Source: Clarireedia homoeocarpa
Taxonomy: Eukaryota > Ascomycota > Leotiomycetes > Helotiales > Rutstroemiaceae
Direction: 5' to 3'
NCBI GenBank assembly: GCA_001465935.1
Contig: LNKV01000037.1
Coordinates: 614,341 to 678,340, forward strand
Length of the DNA: 64,000 nucleotides
Under the pieces are notes generated by a model. That model did no database searches. It was not told where the DNA came from and saw only the letters and a list, made by a program, of their open reading frames with translations. This document shows positions 47,616-56,079 of the stretch, one piece after another. Within the stretch, counting starts at the first letter, position 1, and each line of letters begins with the position of its first letter. Position numbers and translations under genes: made by a program.

Positions 47616-50600
47616 TTAGGTTTGCTGTGAAAGGTAAGAAAACAACTTCTCTGATACTACACGACTAGGATGATCTATCTGAAACTTGATTCGTTTAATC
47701 TCAACCACCTTTTGAAGTAGCGTAACGGCCTCCTTGACCTGTCCATTTGCATGATACGCACGAGCGAGTTCGTGTTGTGATGCGAGCCGAGACGGGTGAT
47801 CCTCAACCAGCGTAGTCTCTTTGATCTTGACTATCTGCTCAAGCAGTGTAATAGCTTCTTTAACCTGCCTATTTGACAGGTACGCACTAGCGAGTGCGTG
47901 TTGTGATGCGAGCCGAGACGGGTGATCCTCAACCAGCGTAGTCTCTTCGATCTTGACTACCTGCTCAAGCAGTATAACAGCTTCTTTAACCTGCCCATTT
48001 GCCTGGTACGCAAGAGCGAGTACATGTTGTGATGCGAGCCGAGACGGGTGATCCTCAACCAGCGTAGTCTCTTCGATCTTGACTACCTGCTCAAGCAGTA
48101 TAACAGCTTCTTTAACCTGCCCATTTGCCTGGTACGCAAGAGCGAGTACATGTTGTGATGCGAGCCGAGACGGGTGATCCTCAACCAGCGTAGTCTCTTC
48201 GATCTTGACTACCTGCTCAAGCAGTATAACAGCTTCTTTAACCTGCCCATTTGCCTGGTACGCAATAGCGAGTTCATGTTGTGATGCGAGCCGATGTGGG
48301 TGATCCTCAGCCAGTGTAGTCTCTCGGATCTTGACTATATACTCAAGCAGTGCAACAGCTGTCTTATTCTTTCCTATTTCTAACAAATTCCTTGCGTGGA
48401 GGTTATATAGCGGAAGGGACTCTTTAAATGGTTCTTCAGGGTGCTTGCCAAGTCCATTAAATATATCTTCGAGAAGATAGCTAAGCCTTGTATCCCGTCG
48501 CATATCTAACAATATCCCGCCACATTGGAGAAGAATAGGAACAACAATAGATTCCTCTCCAAACAAAAACGTTTTCCAAATCTCGATATCCAGATAAGAC
48601 TGTATATGCGGTAACAGATGCCTCTCTTGAGTTCGCCATATTATAGATTTCTGTCGAGAAAGTGCAATAATACAGCCAGTAGTTATCCAAGCTATACTTT
48701 GCTGTTCCTGGTCTTGTCGATCTTTAGCCCAGGCATGTGCTAATGGGTGCATAGATAATCCTAGTAAACCATCTACATTATGTCGTATGACCAAGGAAAG
48801 TGATGCTAGTTGAGAGCTGGCTTCACTGAGACGAAAAGGATCCCATTCGTTCTCCTCGACTACTATAAAGCTAGGTAATCGTAACACATGACTTCGAGAC
48901 AGAGCATCTATCTCATTTGTCTCTTCACCGCTTGTGTAGAGAAATTCTCTGCCACTATCCCATGCACTCTGAAAGATATCAAGAGGAAGAACAGCAGAAT
49001 CTAACATTGATAGAATTGCAAGCAAACAAAGGGCATCCTTTGCAGCTTCGCTGTCAGACTGCTCTAGGACCTCGGCTGATGCTTCGAAGGTCGTATACAC
49101 ATCGTGATATCTCGACTGAGCCTGCTTAGGCCGGAACTGCATAAGCCGCTTCCGCTGCTGTTGATAGACCTCGGGATATTGGTGTAAGTGGCAGTGGCCA
49201 TTGGCAATATAGGCGCCCGCTTGAATCAATGCAAGTGTATGTGATCCTAGAAGTTGAATAACTATCTCAGCCTGATCGTCGTAAGATAGCCACGATTCTT
49301 TGGGGATATGTGCTGTTTTTAGGAGAAGCTCCTTTGAGTCCTCTATTTCGAGACCTTCTAATGCTTCGAATTGCTCTGGGCTATACTTCTGGCATTCAGG
49401 TATACGAGATGTCATGAGAACCGCGCCATGAGTCCCGGATGGGAAATAAATCTGGTAATCGAAGTCCGGATCATCGGCGTTGTCAAGAATCAGAAGCCAG
49501 CTTTGTTGAAGATTTGCGAGAACATGAAGAGTATCGGGAATGCTCTCGACAGAGCATCCAAGCAACTTTGCAATAGCGATAAAGTCGCTCTCTGCAGTAG
49601 ACGCTTTGGCAACATCAACCCAGAAAACCCCCCAGAACCTATGATGATGAGTTAAGATTATCAGTTAAGATAATAATATCAAAATAATATTAGAAGGATA
49701 AATATATCGTACTCTTCTCGTATGTGACTTGCAACTTGTAAACAAATCTCGCTCTTCCCTTGTCCGCCTAGGCCAGTAATGACGAACCTCTTTTGTGTAT
49801 TGGGAGAGGAAGTATGATCACTGCATATAGCCTTCTGTATTCGACGTAGCAGCTCACCACGTCCAGTGAACAGAGGATTAACAGTGCGGGGCACCACCCA
49901 ATGCACATTTCCATGGCTTGTAGCGCTGGCGTCTAGATGAAGTATATCAGCGGTTTATTAATATTGAAATAGGTTTGGTTTATACCTTTTGAGCGATGAC
50001 GGTCAGCTACAATCGAGGGTCCATCTCTAACTATTCTTTGAATCTCAGGCAGCAAGAGTGTAAAGTTCTCGTCATCCTCTCCGCTGAACTTATTAAGCCC
50101 GGAGTGATCCGCATTAAGAAATATCATCCGCTTTCCAAGAAGAGTGGCGGACTGTGAGCTCACAATCTACACATCCAGTCAACTAGGGGAGATCTGCAGA
50201 AAGGTACATAAACAAACCTGTGTCTTTATTGATCCAAACTCGGCTTCCACCATCTCGTAGAAGCAAACAAGATCCCAGTCGCTATGACTACCCCAAAAGT
50301 CCCGCGAGAGTGCATATAGATTGGCACTATCCTTCTCTAATAACTTTAATATTGTCGAGTCAAGACCCGAGAGCCGAGCTAGCCGTGTGCCAACATTTGC
50401 TATATCGCTTCCTTGGAAAGGGGCACCGAGAAAGATAATACCTGCCACGGAGAGACGTAGATTAGTAAATTCTCGTTGATGAATGGCAATCACAAGCGCC
50501 TATACTGTACTAGTAAGTGTGATATCTTAACGTATATACACAGCTTGATTGGAGTATACCTGCTGAATAACTAGACACCCAAGACTATGTCCAATAAGTA

Positions 50601-51144
50601 CGAGTGGTCGTTTCTGTTCCTACGTCTATTTTTAGCAATTAAATCTATTAACTACTGTACCTTTATTGACGCTGTAGCTCACATTTGTCTGCTGCCTGTG
50701 TTGGGACACAATATTCAGGAACTGCTCAGCGCACTGACGTAGGCTGGTCTTGACCGCGCGATCCTTCCAGTCCGATTTGTAGCTATAGGTAGCGATTCGT
50801 GCGTCTTTGAACATAGGCACAAGCAAGTCCCGTGGCCACATAACCTCTGTTGGGCCATCTTTCCTGTCTTTGTCTAGTTGCTTCTTACTCTTCCAAAACT
50901 GTACTTTATCCTTAACCCTCTTAGATCTTTTGGTGGTATCCGGGGACAGCACCTTCTTCACCCATGTGTAAAACGGGTGAGAGCCGAGACCTTGGACCGC
51001 GATGATGCTAAGTGGTGTTAGCAGAGCTTAACGTGACTTCTAACACAGCTTAGCTTACTCCACTACGGGTGCAGGTCCATCCGCAGCCTCACTGGACCAG
51101 ACGTTTAGGCCACTGGATTTGATAGTCTCTTTAGTGCATGTCAT
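47616..51144 (-). CDS. NLR protein: alpha/beta-hydrolase - NB-ARC - TPR
   Basis: A fungal NOD-like receptor, probably for non-self recognition and regulated cell death. Exons on the minus strand: 51144-51059, 51007-50683, 50619-50560, 50499-50218, 50166-49986, 49932-49713, 49638-47616; 1058 aa. The N-terminal lipase-like domain (SesB-type) has LVLIGHSLGCLVIQQ (Ser nucleophile, about 149), IIFLGAPFQGSD and NADHSGLNKFSG (His, about 271). The NB-ARC has Walker A FVITGLGGQGKSE (about 365-372), Walker B SWLLILDNADD (about 432-441), TSRIPEC (sensor), GSHTLALIQAGAYI and SMHPLAHAW at the MHD position. The C-terminus has five 42-residue TPRs around TTLVEDHPSRLASQH plus a partial one; two are identical. 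All key residues are present, so it should be functional. Confidence 0.92.
47650..48370 (-). repeat. 126-bp tandem TPR-coding repeat array
   Basis: About five full 126-bp units encode the TPR superstructure repeats of the NLR. Units 47923-48048 and 48049-48174 are identical at all 126 bases as read, and the next unit differs at only a few bases near its end. The outer units are more diverged. Such high identity is typical of recently expanded or homogenised NLR sensor repeats. Confidence 0.92.
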
Positions 51145-51508
51145 GACGGTATCGTGTCCTGTATTGTGATGTTAAGTTGATAGTGCGTTATGGTCTGCTG
51201 TAGTGCACGGTCGATGGGAGAAGTTGATGGGAAACGTTGATCACGTTGCGCCTTTACGATATGCAGATGTTCAACCTGGCGGCTGCGTTCAACCTCATTT
51301 TGCGCCACATCCGAATGTCTAACTCAGTCAGACACTCACTTAGATGTTCACTCGTGATTCGGTCAAATGCTTAGTAACATAGACAAGGCTATATCATTCT
51401 TGTGATTGGCAACATACTGTAAGCGAGAGTCACTGGTCATTGCGGGTATTTCTTACTTGCAGCTGTTCAAGAAAAATCATCGTACATACAGGCTACGACT
51501 CGCTGGAA
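51145..51508. promoter_or_regulatory. Bidirectional promoter between the NLR and the two-TM membrane protein
   Basis: 364 bp separate the two divergent start codons. Most of it recurs, inverted, upstream of the truncated NLR (about 58685-58919), which delimits the duplicated promoter. A GTAAGC...TTGCAG stretch (51419-51462) reads as a small 5' UTR intron of the plus-strand gene. Confidence 0.6.
51317..51333. promoter_or_regulatory. Near-palindromic element GTCTAACTCAGTCAGAC
   Basis: A 17-bp near-palindrome in the shared promoter with one mismatched pair. The equivalent in the paralogue promoter (58761-58777) is a perfect palindrome. It could be a regulator site; this is inference. Confidence 0.45.
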
Positions 51509-52384
51509 ATGGCCGCGGGAATTGTTGTTCCCTTTACGATAAATGATGAAATTATCGACGATTTAGAACTCCAGAACACCGACCCTATTAACACTAGCAC
51601 CGAAGCTACTGCCATTCGGATATGTTACATAGCAGAGTATTCACAGCAGAAGCTCAACGACATCCACAGTCACCTATGGTCAGCCGGCAATAAAGATAAT
51701 ATCAATGCCCTTCATCATCAAAAAGTCCTCTGCCGGGAAGTGGTCCTCTCTGAGCGGTCCGACCTCCATCTTGTTTGGTTTGACCGTATCATCTACATCA
51801 AGCCACTGACCATCAGCTTCCTCAACCACAACTTCATCAATACCATTGTCCTTCCTGATACCAACCTCTATAGCAACGTTCTTGGGTTTCTGTACTCCTA
51901 TATGATGCTCATCCGGTATGCCTCCGACCTCTCCCTGGCCCATGAGCTAGGCCTTATCAGCAAAAAGGTCGAGTGGAAGGCATGGAGGCAGTTTCGCACT
52001 GCCTTCCTCGGTAACTTTTCGTCCTGCCACATGAACAAACGCTTCCGGTATGGTGAGCTTCGACTCGCGCGCCTAAACTATATATATAGGCTCTCGTTCC
52101 GCGGGTTGAAGTATTTTACCACACATCAGGAGTACACGACTTATTTACAAGAGTATACCGCAGCAGGTATTACACTCTTCGCGTTTGTAACAGTGGCGCT
52201 TACTGCAATGCAGGTGGTGGTTGGAATGAATGGAATTTCTCAGGCGCTCATTGAAACATCATATCGGTTTTCTATTGTGGTTTTATTTGTTGTAGCAATT
52301 TTTAGCATAGCAGTCTCATTGATCTTTGGTATTTTGTTTCTTGTTAATGCTACTTTGGCAATTAAAAATTCTTTTTTCGTATAG
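51509..52384 (+). CDS. Two-TM fungal membrane protein (DUF6601-like), divergent partner of the NLR
   Basis: A 291-aa protein whose first true ATG is at 51509. A soluble N-terminal domain contains LHHQKVLCREVVLSERSDLH followed by LVWFDRIIYIKPL, then GLISKKVEWKAWRQF and RYGELRLARLNYIYRL. These phrases are typical of a widespread fungal family that I believe is Pfam DUF6601 (not checked). Two C-terminal spans follow: ITLFAFVTVALTAMQVVV and FSIVVLFVVAIFSIAVSLIF. Between them is GMNG. The two-TM C-terminal layout with GMN after TM1 recalls CorA-type channels, but sequence support beyond that is weak. It starts 364 bp from the NLR in the opposite direction, so the two may be co-regulated. Function unknown. 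Confidence 0.82.
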   Translation: MAAGIVVPFTINDEIIDDLELQNTDPINTSTEATAIRICYIAEYSQQKLNDIHSHLWSAGNKDNINALHHQKVLCREVVLSERSDLHLVWFDRIIYIKPLTISFLNHNFINTIVLPDTNLYSNVLGFLYSYMMLIRYASDLSLAHELGLISKKVEWKAWRQFRTAFLGNFSSCHMNKRFRYGELRLARLNYIYRLSFRGLKYFTTHQEYTTYLQEYTAAGITLFAFVTVALTAMQVVVGMNGISQALIETSYRFSIVVLFVVAIFSIAVSLIFGILFLVNATLAIKNSFFV

Positions 52385-52904
52385 CTTTGGGTAGTATCTA
52401 ATCGTGATATGTGATCGGCAATGTAGATATTGTGCGTGTTGCTTGTGTTGTTGTTCGGATTAAAACGCTGGTAGTGGCAGAGATTGGTGGAGACAATGGT
52501 GTAGCATTGGTACTCAGCGTGTAATCAATGAGAACGATGTAAGAAATGACAGACTCATTTGGCCCACTTGTGAAATGCTGAGGTGCGTACTTGGAGATAG
52601 GACAGCAGAAAACAGATAAATGATGATATAAGTCCGTAGGTGGGCGCAAGAGTGTCACAGCACCCACTACATAAGTCTTGGTGCATTCAGAGGCTTGAGT
52701 ATCGCCGGCATCATTGCAGTTATATTGTACGGTCTCATTTCTGCAAGGGTAGTCTGTTCGCTCTAGCTGCGGCTCTTTTGATCTTCAGGCCTGAAATCTA
52801 ATGCCACGGTTCCGCACACACAGACTAAGTAATACACTTAACATTGGGATCGTCATCACCGCAGCTAGCATATGAATTTGAATCGTTGAGATTGCCTGGC
52901 AAGA
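52385..52904. other. Intergenic region before the transposase
   Basis: 520 bp without a recognisable gene. It could include the left end of the transposable element, but no terminal repeat matching the right flank was found by eye. Confidence 0.5.
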
Positions 52905-53882
52905 ATGGCACCAAACCTCGCAGACTCACAGCACGATCAAATCCGTGACATGATTCTTAGTAAGTCGCTCACCACTACTCAGATGGCTGACATCGCTGGC
53001 TGCAGTACGCGCTCGATCAAAGCCATCCGCTCCAACCTCCGTTATTTTGGCACAACTAAAGCCCCTCTAAATGGGGTCGGACGGCCCCGATGCATTAGCC
53101 CCTCTATGTTGGAAGCTCTGCGTGAGTATCTTCTCGGTAAGCCTGATCGGTACCTAGACGAGTTAGCTGTCCTTTTGTGGGACGATTTCGATGTCCTCGT
53201 TACAACAATGAGCATAAGTCGGGCGCTGGCTTCTATGGGTTGGTCAAAGAAGACGGCTCGCAGGGTAGCGAGGGAGCGGAATGCCGATCTGCGAGACCTA
53301 TACCTCCATAATATGTCGGCATTTCGCTCCTACCATCTTGTTTATGTGGACGAATCGGGGTGTGATAAGCGGATCGGGTTCAGGCGAACGGGTTGGTCTC
53401 CTGTTGGGGTGACGCCAGTCCAAATTGCCCAGTTCCAGCGTGAGCGGCGATATCAGATCCTGCCTGCATATACACAAGACGGTGTCATTCTCGCACGCGT
53501 TTTTCAGGGGTCCACAGATAGCGCTCTCTTTGAAGACTTCATCGAGCAGCTCCTGCCACTCTGCGGGAGATGGCCAGAGCAAAAGTCGGTTCTGGTTATG
53601 GATAATGCGTCCTTCCATCATACTGAGCGGATCGAGCAGTTGTGTGATGAAGCTGGAGTGAAGTTGATATATTTGCCCCCATACTCACCGGACCTAAATC
53701 CAATTGAGGAGTTCTTTGCCGAGCTGAAAGCTTTTATCAAACGGAGCTGGCAGAACTACGAAGAAAACCCTAAGCAAGGTTTTGATGCTTTTCTAGAGTG
53801 GTGTATTGATATTGTTGGGGGAAGGGAGCGTAGTGCGAGAGGCCATTTTAGGCATGCAGGGTTGACGATTGAAGAGCTATAA
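52905..53882 (+). CDS. DDE transposase, Tc1/mariner-IS630 superfamily
   Basis: A single-exon 325-aa protein. An N-terminal helix-turn-helix (LTTTQMADIAGCSTRSIKAI) and a second winged-helix-like segment (GRPRCISPSMLEALREYLLG, then VLVTTMSISRALASMGWSKK) precede the DDE_3 catalytic core. The acidic triad fits HLVYVDESGCD, SVLVMDNASFHH and YLPPYSPDLNPIEEFFAELK. The frame is complete with no internal stops and the triad is intact, so it may encode active enzyme. I could not identify terminal inverted repeats, so it may be immobile, domesticated, or have termini I missed. Confidence 0.93.
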   Translation: MAPNLADSQHDQIRDMILSKSLTTTQMADIAGCSTRSIKAIRSNLRYFGTTKAPLNGVGRPRCISPSMLEALREYLLGKPDRYLDELAVLLWDDFDVLVTTMSISRALASMGWSKKTARRVARERNADLRDLYLHNMSAFRSYHLVYVDESGCDKRIGFRRTGWSPVGVTPVQIAQFQRERRYQILPAYTQDGVILARVFQGSTDSALFEDFIEQLLPLCGRWPEQKSVLVMDNASFHHTERIEQLCDEAGVKLIYLPPYSPDLNPIEEFFAELKAFIKRSWQNYEENPKQGFDAFLEWCIDIVGGRERSARGHFRHAGLTIEEL

Positions 53883-54028
53883 ATATGTTTTGGCTTTTGT
53901 AATTGCCTGTGATTCATAATCTGGGATAAATAATATCATACAATACAATAAAATAAAATTTAGAATTCAACTATTAACATGGTCGAGCTACTCGGTGAAA
54001 TGGCATTTATAACTCCTTTGCATTCTCA

Positions 54029-55399
54029 TTATTCCTCGGTCTCCGCACGCCTGTATCTCTTCGCCCATTGGTCAATGTCACCCACGAACCGTCGTGCAAT
54101 GCCTCTTTTGATGCCTTTGTCAATGAAAAATGCAGGGTCTCGGTCCTCGTACACTTGTTCTAGGTCAAGACCATCTGCTAATGTGATATCACAAGCCTTT
54201 CGAAACTCTACTTTGAGTATGTCATCATTGACTTTCGATTGCTGCCAATGACTATAGTTTTTTACCGCGACATCTCGAGGGCCAGGGATCTCGAGGCGAG
54301 TAGTTGGAGCCGACGTTGGAGGTAAGTCCGAAGGCAAAGTTCTCGTGGGTGAAGCCTCAAGAGGCGTTTGGTACGTATGTGGGGGCAGCACATTCGTGAT
54401 ATTAATAGGAGGAAAGCTTGCCGCGGACGTACTGCTAGTTCTCTGGCGCCTCTCGAGCCACTGCTGCTCCTCGGCATACAATTGCTCGCGAATATCCTCG
54501 GGTACATCTTCATGTTTCTGTAACTCATACCCTTGTTCCACGTACCTAATAAGGCTCTTCAAATGATGCGTCTTGAGTTTGTAATGCTTTTTGCCAATAG
54601 GGTCACGCCAGCAGTGAGGTCCCAAGTGACAGGGCGGCCCCGAACAACGCATAAGGCTGTACACGTCTCTCCAAACAGATGGCTGTCCGGAAGATTCTCG
54701 CTCTCCATCCAGTTGTTCAGCTCGTTCGGAGAGCATCTGTGTGGTGATCGAAGAGCCTCTTTTATCTACCCGTCTCGATGATGTAGCCAAGAGCTGACTA
54801 GTTTCCACATAGTTGAATGAGAAATTTAATCTGAGCTTCTTACCTGCACAGAACAATTCGGCCCACTTGATCAGCTGCCTTTCTATAACCCCCCAGTCGA
54901 TATCTGTGTCATCAAATCGCTTTGTGAGATCCCGCTGAGAACGTTCTGTCACCGAAACCACAACGTTAGTATCCTCGGATTTGATTAGCCTATTCTTAGC
55001 CAGCTTCTTGCACAATAGCTTCTCCAACTTAGGCTTCAGGATAAGTCGCCAATACGATGCAGGAGCCAGAACCACGTCCGGCTCCGTATCTTTGGACACC
55101 ATCCTGTTATTTACCGTAACCTTCCATTCAATCGAATAATGTATACAGCTCGGCGGATCTTCATCGTATAGATTTCCTTCATCCCAGTCACTGAGCTGAC
55201 AAAACCCAAGTTTTTTCGGCTGTAGTTGTGTCGGTTGCTGACAGAACGGATCGGTTTCGACAGTGTCTTCTCTAGTGATATCTGGAGTCACTCCTCTATG
55301 AACTACCTCTGTACCGTCTTGCTGTGTCCACTCGAATTGATCGGGTTGCTCGTATAATCCGACTGCAAACGAGTCCTGGGAACCATAAGGGCTCGTCAT
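54029..55399 (-). CDS. Accessory-region fungal protein with CxxPC-x4-HCW motif, unknown function
   Basis: A single-exon 456-aa protein. The most distinctive segment, about residues 245-310, has CSGPPCHLGPHCWRDPIGKK followed by HYKLKTHHLKSLIRYVEQGY and DVPEDIREQLYAEEQQWLER. The clustered Cys/His could bind a metal. I know this pattern as a repeated family in variable regions of many ascomycete genomes, without an assigned function. The N-terminal part includes a predicted folded domain (IHYSIEWKVTVNNRMVSKDT, FDDTDIDWGVIERQLIKWAE). A Pro/Thr linker and a helical end (DIDQWAKRYR) follow. It is convergent with the transposase. Confidence 0.8.
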   Translation of the reverse strand: MTSPYGSQDSFAVGLYEQPDQFEWTQQDGTEVVHRGVTPDITREDTVETDPFCQQPTQLQPKKLGFCQLSDWDEGNLYDEDPPSCIHYSIEWKVTVNNRMVSKDTEPDVVLAPASYWRLILKPKLEKLLCKKLAKNRLIKSEDTNVVVSVTERSQRDLTKRFDDTDIDWGVIERQLIKWAELFCAGKKLRLNFSFNYVETSQLLATSSRRVDKRGSSITTQMLSERAEQLDGERESSGQPSVWRDVYSLMRCSGPPCHLGPHCWRDPIGKKHYKLKTHHLKSLIRYVEQGYELQKHEDVPEDIREQLYAEEQQWLERRQRTSSTSAASFPPINITNVLPPHTYQTPLEASPTRTLPSDLPPTSAPTTRLEIPGPRDVAVKNYSHWQQSKVNDDILKVEFRKACDITLADGLDLEQVYEDRDPAFFIDKGIKRGIARRFVGDIDQWAKRYRRAETEE

Positions 55400-56079
55400 C
55401 GTGGGGTGGGTTTCGGAAGGATCGGGTATTGGAAGGCTCAGGTATTGGAAGGCTCGGGAAGTATCGGGAGGATAGAGGGAATATATTCTACCGTACTATC
55501 AGTGGGGTAAGTTCTCTCCTTCTCCAGGTATTGTGATTAAGATACTAGAGCGTAAGTAGACCTCCACCACGCATTGTTCGATGAGGTAGATCGGCCGGCT
55601 GTCCAAAATCTATGTCTTCAAGTGGTCCTGTCAAGTGTTAACGATCACAGAGAACTGCATCTTCACAAGCCATGACTTGCCGATAATACTTCCTAAGCCC
55701 TGGATTAGTAATTTCACCGTTATGGCAGGAAGTAGCAACCTATTTGTAGCGCGGGTAACTGGGTACAGTATGATACAACAACGATGCAACACCAAGAGCT
55801 GGATTGTTCTAAATAGAGTCTAATTATTTTAGGTTAACGACCTGTCGCGTGAAATGTGGGTCTCAAACTTCCAGACTCCTATACCTGCTCAGGCGGGGAA
55901 TACATTCAGAAGTCCTGCAATAGACCGAGCTGTACAGCATTAGGATAATAGATTGTGCTAGCAATCTATTAAGGAATGTTACTTGAGGATAATAATACAT
56001 CAAGGGTGATTATTTACTGAAGATGATAATTGACTGAGGACGGCTAGTAGATTACGATGGCTAGACAATTACTACGAGT
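55400..56079. other. Intergenic region
   Basis: About 680 bp without a recognisable gene, rich in short repeats including a 16-bp tandem at 55425-55456. Confidence 0.55.
55425..55456. repeat. 16-bp tandem duplication
   Basis: GGTATTGGAAGGCTC(A/G) occurs twice in direct succession, just upstream of the 456-aa gene start. Confidence 0.8.

Noticed and set aside
47650..48370. Regular tandem array resembling CRISPR spacing
   Set aside because: The 126-bp units are in-frame TPR-coding repeats inside a gene, without unique spacers.
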